60,960 bases of DNA, taken from assembly GCA_947481685.1 (NCBI GenBank), contig CANKHA010000015.1:1-60960 (forward strand). Direction: 5' to 3'. Shown piece after piece: positions 52,719 to 60,960 of this stretch (position 1 is the first letter of the stretch; each line of letters begins with the position of its first letter). The notes under the pieces are model-generated. The model was given only the letters and a program-made list of their open reading frames with translations, was not told the DNA's origin and searched no databases. A program made the position numbers and the translations under genes. This DNA comes from Bradyrhizobiaceae bacterium (GTDB lineage Bacteria > Pseudomonadota > Alphaproteobacteria > Rhizobiales > Xanthobacteraceae).

Positions 52719-53429
52719 ATGGGACGGTTAAGTACAGCGCTGAGGACATCCCGCCCGTTGCGCGTGGCGATTTTGGTCGTCGGCGTATTTCTTCTCGCGC
52801 CCTATGTGCTCCTGCCGCTCTACCGTTTCGTCAATCCGGTTTCCACCCTGATGGTTTGGCGCTGGGTGACGGGGCACCGGGTGGAGCGAACATTCGTGCC
52901 GTTGCAGCAGATCGCGCCAGCCCTGCCGATCTCGGTCATCGTGGCCGAGGACGGCCGTTACTGCACCCACCACGGCGTCGATTTCACGGAATTGCGGGGC
53001 ATTGTCGAGGACGCCGAGGATTTCGGCGATCTGCGCGGGGGCTCCACCGTAACTCAGCAGACCGTGAAGAATCTGTTCCTCTGGCAGGGGCGCAGCGTGG
53101 TTCGGAAGATCCTGGAATTGCCGCTGGCGCTGTGGGCCGATCTGGTGCTGCCCAAACAGCGGGTCATGGAGATTTACCTCAATATCGTCGAATGGGGACC
53201 CAGCAACCAGTTCGGGGCCGAGGCCGGGTCGCGCTACGCCTTCGGCAAATCGGCGCGGCAACTCAGCGGCCGTGAAGCGGCGCTTTTGGCCGCCATTCTG
53301 CCCAATCCGGTGGTCCGCAGCGCCCGCCAGCCGCGGGGCGAAGTCCAGCGCCTCGCCGGCATTTACGCCGTGCGGGGAGCCCGCTCGGGCGGGGCGGCCG
53401 ACTGCGGCCGGACCCGTCGAACCCCCTGA
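52719..53429 (+). CDS. mtgA: Monofunctional biosynthetic peptidoglycan transglycosylase
   Basis: A 236-residue protein with an N-terminal anchor helix (about 14-35) and a GT51 domain (about 60-215). The catalytic motif SVIVAEDGRYCTHHGVDF (Glu near 77), GGSTVTQQTVKNLFLW, ELPLALWADLVLPKQRVMEIYLN and GAEAGSRYAFGKSARQLSGREAALLAAILPNP are all present. It polymerises lipid II glycan strands without a transpeptidase domain. The last 20 residues are a basic tail. Confidence 0.93.
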   Translation: MGRLSTALRTSRPLRVAILVVGVFLLAPYVLLPLYRFVNPVSTLMVWRWVTGHRVERTFVPLQQIAPALPISVIVAEDGRYCTHHGVDFTELRGIVEDAEDFGDLRGGSTVTQQTVKNLFLWQGRSVVRKILELPLALWADLVLPKQRVMEIYLNIVEWGPSNQFGAEAGSRYAFGKSARQLSGREAALLAAILPNPVVRSARQPRGEVQRLAGIYAVRGARSGGAADCGRTRRTP

Positions 53430-53538
53430 CCGGGGCACTAGTTTTCGGGGCTTTCTTGCTCTATAAGCCCCGGCATCTAACCACCCTGCAGGACCTTTCC
53501 GCGCTCCGCGCCGGCGTCCGTTTTGAGGAGATTGAACC

Positions 53539-53727
53539 GTGGCCGTTCCAAAAAGAAAAACTTCGCCGTCCCGCCGCGGGATGCGCCGTTCCGCCGACGC
53601 GCTGAAGAAGCCGGCCTATGTCGAAGACAAGGATTCAGGCGAACTGCGCCGTCCGCACCACATCGATCTCAAGACCGGCAAGTACAAAGGCCGGCAGGTG
53701 CTGAAGCCGAAGAAGGTTGAAGCCTGA
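53539..53727 (+). CDS. rpmF: 50S ribosomal protein L32
   Basis: A 62-residue L32 with a GTG start at 53539 and GAGGAGATTGAACC upstream. [21 protein letters not shown] is the conserved basic start. The zinc-binding Cys residues are absent, as in other alphaproteobacterial L32. The C-terminus reads [15 protein letters not shown]. Confidence 0.96.
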   Translation: MAVPKRKTSPSRRGMRRSADALKKPAYVEDKDSGELRRPHHIDLKTGKYKGRQVLKPKKVEA

Positions 53728-53777
53728 TACGGCTCCTCACAAATTCGGGCAGGCATCAGGGGCGAGGAAGTAGCGGT

Positions 53778-54185
53778 ATGTTTCTTATCGGCTTTCCTCT
53801 GCTGCTAATCCCGTTTGTGATCTACAACATCTTCGCCTTCATCTTCAGTCTCTCCGACTGGAACGTGACGGTCACGTCCGTGCACATCATCTCTGGCGGC
53901 GAATGGAAAATCGCCGCCAGCGATCTGCTGATCACGCTGTCGATTCTGCTGCTATTCGTGGAGATTATGAAATCCACGCGTGTCGGCACACGCGGCATTG
54001 TCGATCACATGCTGTCGATGCTGCTGTTCATCGCGATGATTGTGGAATTCCTGCTGATCGAACGCGCCGCCACCTCGACCTTCTTCCTGATGATGGTGAC
54101 GGCTTTCGTCGATGTGCTTGGCGGGTTCAGCGTCAGCATCCGCACCGCGCAGCGCGATATCGGCATCGATACCCTCGCGAACTGA
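53778..54185 (+). CDS. Hypothetical inner-membrane protein
   Basis: A 135-residue protein with four helices: FLIGFPLLLIPFVIYNIFAF, ASDLLITLSILLLFVEIMKS, VDHMLSMLLFIAMIVEFLLI and TSTFFLMMVTAFVDVLGGFS. The tail SIRTAQRDIGIDTLAN is short. It is co-directional with rpmF (50 bases apart). I recognise it as a conserved Rhizobiales-type membrane protein without a known function. Confidence 0.8.
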   Translation: MFLIGFPLLLIPFVIYNIFAFIFSLSDWNVTVTSVHIISGGEWKIAASDLLITLSILLLFVEIMKSTRVGTRGIVDHMLSMLLFIAMIVEFLLIERAATSTFFLMMVTAFVDVLGGFSVSIRTAQRDIGIDTLAN

Positions 54186-54186
54186 T

Positions 54187-54507
54187 TTAGTTCTTCAGAA
54201 AAACAATTCCGTTCATCTGCGCCGCAGTGGCCTCGTAGGCATGCGCAGCCACGTCCGGGGCGGCGCGGCGGTGATCCCGCGTTTGCGGCTCGCCCTCGGC
54301 GGTTGCGATCAGATGCGCCAGGAACTGCGCAGTGGGGCGGTGCGAAACTGCGATGGGATGGTCGTCAGGGTCGATTTCCGTCACCGGAATGACGACGGGA
54401 ACGAGGGCGCGATGCTCGTCCGGCCGGGCTTTTCCCGCGACAAAACGGGACATAGCAGGCCGTCTTGAGGCCGATGCTCCAATTCCGTTCACACCCAGAG
54501 TGCCCAT
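54187..54507 (-). CDS. Conserved hypothetical protein
   Basis: About 106 residues from ATG 54507; shorter starts are possible. The core reads RALVPVVIPVTEIDPDDHPIAVSHRPTAQFLAHLIAT then EPQTRDHRRAAPDVAAHAYEAT. This pattern (hydrophobic strand, P-T-x-Q-F-L-A-H-L-I-A-T, then an arginine-rich A-A-x-A-Y helix) is common in Rhizobiales proteins of unknown function. It is convergent with the membrane protein gene, one base away. Confidence 0.65.
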   Translation of the reverse strand: MGTLGVNGIGASASRRPAMSRFVAGKARPDEHRALVPVVIPVTEIDPDDHPIAVSHRPTAQFLAHLIATAEGEPQTRDHRRAAPDVAAHAYEATAAQMNGIVFLKN

Positions 54508-54679
54508 GGACGCGTTCCTGTCTCGTTTCGGGACGCGAAGATCTCTTTGAACAAGAAATCGCAACTGCTGTGCCAACCGGCACACAGGGCCAATGTTTTA
54601 CTAAAAGGAGTGTTCCCCGGCGGCGTGCGCCAGCGCGGGTATGGTTAGGCAGACGTAAAAGGCCGGGGTCTCGGGCGGC

Positions 54680-55285
54680 CTATTCCTTGGTGGGGTCTTT
54701 TGTCTCACCCATGCGATCGATACGCTTCTGCATCTCGTCGAGCTGACGCTTCAACTCATCGATCTCGGGGCCGCTGCGCGGAGCGCCGCCGCCGGCCTTT
54801 TCGGCCTTTTCCGCCGCATCGGCAGTTTCCTTGCGGCCGAAGGGTGTGAACATCGTGAAGGCGCGCTCGAACATTTCCATGTTCCGCCGGGCCTGTTCTT
54901 CGAGCGAGCCGAAGCCGGTAGCGCCAAAGGCCTGCGCCATCTGTTCGCGCATCTTTTCCTGTTCCTTCGTGAGCGAGCTCATCGAGACTTCCAGGAAACG
55001 CGGCACCATCGTCTGCATGCTGTCGCCGTAGAAACGGATCAACTGCCGAAGGAAGTTGATCGGCAGCATGCTTTGGCCTTCCTTGTTCTCCTGCTCGAAG
55101 ATGATCTGGGCCAGGACGGAGCGGGTGATGTCCTCTCCGGACTTGGCGTCATAGACCACAAAATCCTCGCCGCTCTTGACCATGACCGCGAGGTCTTCAA
55201 GCGTGACATACGTGCTGGTGCCGGTGTTATAGAGCCGGCGGTTGGCGTATTTCTTGATCGTGATCGGTCCGTCGGACTTTGCCAT
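54680..55285 (-). CDS. phaR: Polyhydroxyalkanoate synthesis repressor PhaR
   Basis: A 201-residue regulator from ATG 55285 (MAKSDGPITIKKYANRRLYN), the standard family start; the frame is open upstream. The N-terminal PhaR DNA-binding/PHB-sensing domain (about 8-65, IKKYANRRLYNTGTSTYVTLEDL and VVYDAKSGEDITRSVLAQIIFE) is followed by two PHB-accumulation regulatory repeats (SMLPINFLRQLIRFYGDSMQ). A C-terminal coiled coil (EIDELKRQLDEMQKRIDRM) follows. It controls phasin and PHB genes and is divergent from phaA. Confidence 0.94.
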   Translation of the reverse strand: MAKSDGPITIKKYANRRLYNTGTSTYVTLEDLAVMVKSGEDFVVYDAKSGEDITRSVLAQIIFEQENKEGQSMLPINFLRQLIRFYGDSMQTMVPRFLEVSMSSLTKEQEKMREQMAQAFGATGFGSLEEQARRNMEMFERAFTMFTPFGRKETADAAEKAEKAGGGAPRSGPEIDELKRQLDEMQKRIDRMGETKDPTKE

Positions 55286-55381
55286 TTTTTTGGTTCCGGC
55301 TCCCTGTTGCAGGGCAGCATAACCACTTTCCCTTGAACCGGGCCACCGTTTTGTCACGATAGACTTGGCACGGTCACATAA

Positions 55382-56707
<1,326 letters not shown>

Positions 56708-56763
56708 TGTTGGGAAACGGTAACTGCCGCACACAAGGCAATGACATTAGGGGGAATTAAGTT

Positions 56764-57489
56764 ATGGCACGGGTTGCGGTGGTCACCGGCGGTACGCGCG
56801 GGATCGGGGCGGCGATAGCGAAGGCGTTGAAGGCGGCGGGTTACTCGGTGGCGGCGGTTTATGCCGGCAACGATGATGCCGCCAACACGTTCAAAGGTGA
56901 GACCGGCATTCCCGTCTTCAAGTGGGATGTGTCTTCCTACGAAGCCTGCGCCGAGGGGATGAAAAAAATCGAGACTGAACTCGGCCCGGTCGATGTGCTG
57001 GTCAACAACGCGGGCATCACCCGTGACAGCATGTTCCATAAGATGGACATCGCGCAGTGGCGTGCTGTGCTCGATACCAATCTCAATTCGCTATTTAACA
57101 TGTGCCGCCCTGTGATCGAGGGCATGCGCGAACGCAAGTTCGGCCGCATCATCAGCATCTCATCGATCAACGGCCAGAAAGGGCAGATGGGGCAGACGAA
57201 TTATTCCGCTGCCAAGGCCGGTGAGATCGGTTTCACCAAGGCACTCGCGCAGGAGAATGCGCGGGTCAATGTCACGGTGAATGCGATCTGCCCGGGCTAT
57301 ATCGGCACCGAGATGGTGCAGGCCATGCCGCAGGAGGTGCTGGAGAAGCGGATCATTCCGCAGATTCCGGCGGGGCGTCTCGGCACACCGGAGGAGATCG
57401 CGCGCTGCGTCGTCTTCCTCGCTGCCGATGACGCCGGCTTCATTACCGGCTCCACGCTTACCGCCAACGGCGGGCAGTACATGGTCTAG
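56764..57489 (+). CDS. phaB: Acetoacetyl-CoA reductase
   Basis: A 241-residue SDR with TAGGGGGAAT upstream. TGGTRGIGAAIAKAL (8-22) binds NADPH, NNAG is near 82, ISISSINGQKGQMGQTNYSAAK carries Ser and Y-x3-K, and the C-terminus reads LTANGGQYMV. The GQ-rich substrate loop is the PhaB mark that separates it from FabG. It makes (R)-3-hydroxybutyryl-CoA. A PHB synthase gene is not in the window. Confidence 0.94.
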   Translation: MARVAVVTGGTRGIGAAIAKALKAAGYSVAAVYAGNDDAANTFKGETGIPVFKWDVSSYEACAEGMKKIETELGPVDVLVNNAGITRDSMFHKMDIAQWRAVLDTNLNSLFNMCRPVIEGMRERKFGRIISISSINGQKGQMGQTNYSAAKAGEIGFTKALAQENARVNVTVNAICPGYIGTEMVQAMPQEVLEKRIIPQIPAGRLGTPEEIARCVVFLAADDAGFITGSTLTANGGQYMV

Positions 57490-57495
57490 CTTTAA

Positions 57496-57921
57496 TCAAG
57501 ATGGCGCCCAGCCTTTAGGCGCCATCTCGAAGCCGGCAAATTCAAAGCCCGGCGCGACGGTGCAACCGGCCAGCGTCCACGCGCCGCGGCATTCCGCCGA
57601 TTGCCACGCGTTCGCAGGCACCACGAGCTGCGGCCGTGCACCAGCCGCAAGATCCATCCCCAGGATGTGTGCCGTCGTGCGACTGCCTTCGGCAATCTGC
57701 AGCGAAAGGGTGTCGCCACCGTAGAAGTGCCAGACCTCCGCCGCATCGACCCGGTGCCAGTGCGAACGCTCGCCGCGCGCCAGCAGATAATAGATCGCCG
57801 TCGATGCCGCGCGCTCTCCGTCGGGCTTTTGCGGATCGCGAAACGTCTCGCGGAAATGCCCGCCTTCGGGATGCGGCTTGAGGCCGAGAAGCGCGATGAT
57901 GTCGGCGGCAGAGGGTGTCAT
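57496..57921 (-). CDS. Cupin protein of the DUF985 family
   Basis: A 141-residue protein from ATG 57921 (MTPSAADIIALLGLKPHPEGGHF is the family start). AIYYLLARGERSHWHRVDAAEVWHFYGGD holds the cupin His/Glu residues, and QLVVPANAWQSAECRGAWTLAGCTVAPGFEF is the C-terminal motif. The family is found in many bacteria with sugar-isomerase-like structures and has no firm function. It is convergent with phaB, 6 bases away. Confidence 0.9.
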   Translation of the reverse strand: MTPSAADIIALLGLKPHPEGGHFRETFRDPQKPDGERAASTAIYYLLARGERSHWHRVDAAEVWHFYGGDTLSLQIAEGSRTTAHILGMDLAAGARPQLVVPANAWQSAECRGAWTLAGCTVAPGFEFAGFEMAPKGWAPS

Positions 57922-57995
57922 GGCGCGGACTTTAAATTGCCGCGCAGGCTTGATTGCTTTTTCAAAACCGGTGGCCACTTTTGCTGGTCGCGCTT

Positions 57996-58775
57996 TTAGG
58001 ACTTGTTCTTGCGCGCACGGATTTCAGCAAACACCTCCGCCGGCGGCTTGCCGCTTAGTCCCACCGCCGCCGCGACTCCCGGCACATCGGCGCGCAGGAA
58101 GCAGTTGGCTTCGCGCTCTTCCGCCATAGTCGAGGGAATAGTCAGTTTTTTCTCGACGACGAGTTTGTCGACCTCGGCGGCGCGCGCCAGCAAGGCCTTG
58201 TTGTTCGGCTCGATCGTTAGCGCAAAGCGGATATTGGCTTGGGTGTATTCGTGCCCGCAGAAAATCCGTGTGTCGCCCGGAAGGTCGCGCAGCTTGGCAA
58301 GCGAGCGCCACATCATTTCGGGATTACCTTCGATCACACGGCCGCAACCGATGGAGAACAGCGTATCGCCGACGAAGGCCATCTTGTCGCCGTGAAACCA
58401 GTAGGCGATATGGCCAAGCGTGTGGCCCGGCGTCTCCAGCACATGCGCCGCAAGATTGCCCACCTTGACGGTGTCGCCCTCCTTGACGGTCTCATCGACC
58501 TCCGGGATTTTTTCCGCTTCGCCGCGCGGCGCAACCACCCGGCAACCATATTGCTTCTTCAGCGCCGCAATGCCGCCGGTGTGATCGCCGTGGTGGTGGG
58601 TGACAAGAATATCCGTCAGCTTCCAGCCGTTACCCTGCAACGCGGCTTCGACCGGCCCGGCTTCTGGCGCATCGATCGCCGCGGTGGCGCCGGTCGATGG
58701 ATCGTGGACCAGGACTCCATAGTTATCCTGCAGGCAGAGAAACAGACGGACTTGTGCTGACGGTTGGGTAACCAT
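57996..58775 (-). CDS. gloB: Hydroxyacylglutathione hydrolase (glyoxalase II)
   Basis: A 259-residue metallo-beta-lactamase-fold enzyme from ATG 58775; the frame is open upstream through the palindromes but this is the family start. The metal motif is THHHGDH (59-65), ETPGHTLGHIAYWFHGD is near 118, GDTLFSIGCGRVIEG near 141 and CGHEYTQANIRFAL near 172. The C-terminal HAGH domain (ANCFLRAD near 226) is present. It hydrolyses lactoylglutathione in methylglyoxal detoxification. Confidence 0.92.
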   Translation of the reverse strand: MVTQPSAQVRLFLCLQDNYGVLVHDPSTGATAAIDAPEAGPVEAALQGNGWKLTDILVTHHHGDHTGGIAALKKQYGCRVVAPRGEAEKIPEVDETVKEGDTVKVGNLAAHVLETPGHTLGHIAYWFHGDKMAFVGDTLFSIGCGRVIEGNPEMMWRSLAKLRDLPGDTRIFCGHEYTQANIRFALTIEPNNKALLARAAEVDKLVVEKKLTIPSTMAEEREANCFLRADVPGVAAAVGLSGKPPAEVFAEIRARKNKS

Positions 58776-58804
58776 TGGCGTTTCGATCCCTTTCACGGTT
58801 CCAT

Positions 58805-58880
58805 CTAGTGCCCCGCTTCCGAAGTTCGTGAGACATCGCGGCATCTTCTGATACGAACTTCGGAAGCAAAGGGGCACTAG
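58805..58880. repeat. Long inverted repeat 1 between gloB and the methyltransferase gene
   Basis: A 25-base left arm (58805-58829, CTAGTGCCCC then GCTTCCGAAGTTCGT) pairs with 58853-58880 except for an AAA bulge. The loop is 23 bases. It begins 30 bases upstream of the gloB start. A second, related inverted repeat follows after 13 bases. Confidence 0.85.
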
Positions 58881-58893
58881 CGACTTTAAGACT

Positions 58894-58972
58894 TTAGTGC
58901 CGCTTTTTCGATTTGAAGTTCCTAACGGAGATTGAGGCGGGTGGGATAGGAACTTCAAATCGGCGGCACTAA
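58894..58972. repeat. Long inverted repeat 2, related to repeat 1
   Basis: TTAGTGCCGC, a TTTTT bulge, and CGATTTGAAGTTCCTA (58894-58924) pair with 58947-58972. The loop is 22 bases. It shares TAGTGCC at the ends and GAAGTTC near the tip with repeat 1. Its right end is 9 bases before the methyltransferase ATG, so it would occupy the 5' UTR. Confidence 0.85.
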
Positions 58973-58981
58973 TATAGCGCA

Positions 58982-59746
58982 ATGTCCATGGACGTCGTCG
59001 ATCTTCGCAGTTTCTATGCCCATCAACTCGGTGTGGTCGCCCGGCGTTTCATCGGCCGCGGCATCCGCGGGCGGTGGAACGATGTGCGCGCCCAGCGCGT
59101 GCTCGGCATCGGCTATCCCACGCCTTATCTCGGGCTGTTTCGCGAGGAGGCCGAGCGTTGCCTTGCTTTCATGCCCGGCACGCAGGGCGTGGTGAAATGG
59201 CCGCTGGCCCGCCCCGCGCTGACTGCACTGGTGGACGAAAGCGAGATGCCGCTGCCCGATGGCTCGGTCGATCTCGTGCTGCTGGTGCATGCTCTCGAAA
59301 TGTCGCAGGACCCCGCGCAGCTGCTGCGTGAGGTGTGGCGCGTTTTGTCCGCCGGCGGAAAACTGCTGGCGGTGGTGCCGAACCGGCGCGGGCTCTGGGC
59401 GCGTATGGACACCACGCCCTTCGGGCACGGCCGGCCCTATTCGCGCTCGCAGATCATGTACCTGCTGCGCGAGACCTGGTTCACGCCGATGGGCTGGGGC
59501 GAGGCGCTCTATGTGCCGCCGATACCGCGCGGATGGTTCTTGCGCTCGGCGATTGCCTGGGAGCGCGCGGGCTCGACGATCTCCGCGCCGTTTGCCGGCG
59601 TTCATATCGTGGAAGCGACCAAGCAGGTCTATCGCGCCATCCCGGCTCGAAAAGAAAAGCGCCGGCTGGTGCCGGCGCTTGAACCTGCGCTCGCTCCGTC
59701 ACCGGGCGGCGCAGCACGTACGATTAATCTTACGCCGCTTCTCTAG
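58982..59746 (+). CDS. SAM-dependent methyltransferase (class I)
   Basis: A 254-residue protein; ATG 58982 or 58988. VLGIGYPTPYLGLF near 40 replaces the usual GxGxG SAM loop. MPLPDGSVDLVLLVHALEMSQDPAQLLREVWRVLSAGGKLLAVVPN at about 88-132 is the standard strand-4/5 region. The C-terminus is basic and Ala/Pro-rich. No ribosome site is visible because a long palindrome abuts the start; leaderless or structured initiation is possible. Such genes often sit next to gloB in alphaproteobacteria. The substrate is unknown. Confidence 0.87.
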   Translation: MSMDVVDLRSFYAHQLGVVARRFIGRGIRGRWNDVRAQRVLGIGYPTPYLGLFREEAERCLAFMPGTQGVVKWPLARPALTALVDESEMPLPDGSVDLVLLVHALEMSQDPAQLLREVWRVLSAGGKLLAVVPNRRGLWARMDTTPFGHGRPYSRSQIMYLLRETWFTPMGWGEALYVPPIPRGWFLRSAIAWERAGSTISAPFAGVHIVEATKQVYRAIPARKEKRRLVPALEPALAPSPGGAARTINLTPLL

Positions 59747-59770
59747 AGTCTGATCGGATCAGACTCTAGA
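59742..59770 (+). terminator. 29-bp perfect palindrome over the methyltransferase stop codon
   Basis: TCTAGAGTCTGATC (59742-59755), one base, and its exact complement (59757-59770). It contains the TAG stop and joins repeat copy D. It probably acts as a transcript-end hairpin although no T-run follows. Confidence 0.5.
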
Positions 59771-59833
59771 TTCGTTAGCTTGTCGCGCAATCTTGCGGCG
59801 AACCGGTTCCCACTTTACCGGATTGCGCTCTAA
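59766..59833 (-). repeat. Dispersed palindromic intergenic repeat, copy D (short form)
   Basis: CTAGATTCGTTAGCTTGTCGCGCAATCTTGCGGCGAACC...CCGGATTGCGCTCTAA is, on the opposite strand, nearly identical to copy A at 8053. It lacks the internal long-form hairpin. It lies between convergent genes. Confidence 0.8.
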
Positions 59834-59839
59834 TCCGGA

Positions 59840-60613
59840 TTATTCGCCTGTGGGTCGGGGCGTTGGCGGATTTCCGTCACCGCCCGGCGTGTCGGTGCGC
59901 GGACCGCGATGGCGGCGGCGGCGACGATGCAGGGGATAACGGTCGCCCTGGCCTTCGTGACCGTTCTGGCCATTTTGACCTAAGTTCTCTCCTTGCGGTT
60001 GGGGTGCGCCGCCGGTGATGAAGGACGGTAAGCCACCGGCGTCAGGCTGAGTATCGCCGCCATTATTATTCTGCGGCGGCTGTTGCTGCGGGCGCGGCTG
60101 CTGTTGTTGCTCGCGCGGATAGGGTTGCTGCTGATCGCGATTGGATTGCGGCTGCTGGTCCCGATTTTGATAATTCTGATTGTCGCGCTGCTGGTAGGGC
60201 GCTTGCGGTTGAGCCTGCGGTTCGCGATTGCCGTAACCCGGCTCGCCCTGCGCCTGGTAATCGTCGCCGCCGTCATCATCATCGAAGTTGTTATCGCGCT
60301 GTTCGCCGCCTTCCTGCCGAGGCTGCTGCGAAATCTGGCGGAACTGGTCCTGCGCGGCAGCGATCATGCGGAAATAATGTTCGGCGTGCTGGTAGTAGTT
60401 CTCCGCCGCCACCGGGTCGCCGGAAGCCTGCGAATCGCGGGCCAACTGGATGTATTTTTCCGCCACGTGGGAGGCCGTACCGCGGATCTTGATGTCCGGC
60501 CCGTTGGATTCATAGACTCGCGTGAGCGGATTAGAGCTCTTGCGGTTATTGTTGTTGTTATTGTTGCTGCGTCCGCGCATGCGTTTGTTGTTATTCTGAC
60601 CGTTTCTCATCAT
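59840..60613 (-). CDS. DUF4167 domain protein with Gln/Asn-rich tail
   Basis: About 257 residues from ATG 60613, one of two adjacent ATGs. The N-terminus is basic and Asn-rich (MRGRSNNNNNNNRKSSNP), followed by the conserved DUF4167 core TRVYESNGPDIKIRGTASHVAEKYIQLARDSQASGD then AENYYQHAEHYFRMI (about 30-85). The rest is low-complexity Gln/Pro/Asn/Gly with a basic patch (YPLHRRRRRHRGPR). It is widespread in Rhizobiales, often next to prfA/prmC, and may bind RNA. Function unproven. Confidence 0.9.
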   Translation of the reverse strand: MMRNGQNNNKRMRGRSNNNNNNNRKSSNPLTRVYESNGPDIKIRGTASHVAEKYIQLARDSQASGDPVAAENYYQHAEHYFRMIAAAQDQFRQISQQPRQEGGEQRDNNFDDDDGGDDYQAQGEPGYGNREPQAQPQAPYQQRDNQNYQNRDQQPQSNRDQQQPYPREQQQQPRPQQQPPQNNNGGDTQPDAGGLPSFITGGAPQPQGENLGQNGQNGHEGQGDRYPLHRRRRRHRGPRTDTPGGDGNPPTPRPTGE

Positions 60614-60960
60614 TTGTCTTCTCGCCACTCCGATTTCGGATGCTTTCGCTCAAAGATGAAGCTTCAACATCTCTAGAGACCCGAAAGCACACATCACACC
60701 ACTGGCCTTGCTCCAGAGCATCGGCCGGGAATTCCTTGAAACTGTGCGATCCGTATTTGCGATAGCCGCAACAACCCCTGCGCCGCATTCTTTAGCGGCA
60801 ATGGTAACCCTTCATCCGCGCCGTTCGATCGACGTCATGCCGATGCGCGTTAACCCGATGAAGCGTCTGACCCGATTGCGTTGCCGTATGACCGGCTCTC
60901 TTCGTTCGCCTTTCGCACCGTTCGCCTCAAGAAGTTTCGCTTCGGGCGTTAACGTGGTGC
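60614..60960. other. Window end without a supported gene
   Basis: These 347 bases upstream of the DUF4167 gene carry no convincing coding frame; the open frame on the minus strand near 60591-60788 is short and unlike any family. No terminator or promoter is clear. The region may hold the DUF4167 promoter and the 3' flank of the next gene. Confidence 0.5.

Noticed and set aside
60591-60788. Minus-strand frame near the window end
   Set aside because: It overlaps the start of the DUF4167 gene in another frame and resembles no protein family.

Overview
The window is chromosomal DNA of a high-GC alphaproteobacterium of the order Hyphomicrobiales (Rhizobiales), most likely from the Bradyrhizobium/Rhodopseudomonas/Xanthobacteraceae side. 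The evidence is the Tad/Cpa pilus locus, the phaR-phaA-phaB block, sdhCDAB, an IalB-type and a DUF4167 protein, a LexA box of the alphaproteobacterial GAAC-N7-GAAC type, and dispersed palindromic repeats typical of these genomes. Genes are densely packed and there are no insertion sequences, phage genes, rRNAs or CRISPR arrays. One tRNA (Ala, CGC) is present.

Layout. 1-1000: 5' end of an ornithine decarboxylase gene with a long leader that looks like a speF-type element, then a small Pmp3-like membrane protein. 1.0-2.7 kb: an OmpA-family protein with an Asn-rich linker. 2.9-8.0 kb: an uncharacterised oxygenase cluster (IclR regulator, VOC protein, unknown 170-aa protein, Rieske oxygenase, Rieske ferredoxin, two cupins). 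The same three-half-site motif lies in front of the IclR gene and in the divergent oxygenase/ferredoxin promoter. 8.1-16.2 kb: Tad pilus export genes cpaB-cpaC-lipoprotein-cpaE-cpaF-tadB-tadC-tadD, without pilin or prepilin peptidase. 16.5-20.2 kb: two MFS transporters, a 36-aa membrane protein and an SDR. 20.2-26.2 kb: two TctC-type solute-binding proteins, three NodB-fold deacetylase-like proteins and a GntR regulator. 26.2-31.7 kb: an MFS exporter, a frameshifted Gly-rich exported protein, an exported MsrA, tRNA-Ala, YggT, FolD and a GNAT.

31.9-42.0 kb is mostly housekeeping (typA, PCD, YkvA, IalB-like, rlmN, argG), followed by three tandem paralogous secreted proteins of unknown function. 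42.0-43.4 kb: an 81-aa protein with a LexA box inside its promoter, a GlsB-like protein and DoxX. 43.4-47.3 kb: sdhC-sdhD-sdhA-orf-sdhB. 47.5-50.8 kb: an ECF sigma/NrsF pair with a Met-rich MXKDX peptide, cytochrome b and Mo-oxidoreductase. This matches the described SigF/NrsF-MrpX-YedY1Z1 hypochlorite-defence layout, and identical TGTAACC-N16-CGAA promoters precede sigF and mrpX. 50.9-61.0 kb: DUF1345, farnesyl diphosphate synthase, mtgA, rpmF, phaR, phaA, phaB, DUF985 cupin, gloB, a methyltransferase and DUF4167.

The most novel-looking parts are the IclR/Rieske/cupin cluster with its paired operators, the NodB trio with progressive loss of the metal site, the triple secreted-protein array, the LexA-controlled small gene, and two tandem long palindromes in front of the methyltransferase gene. 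All functional calls come from reading the sequence and from memory of the families; no database search was possible.
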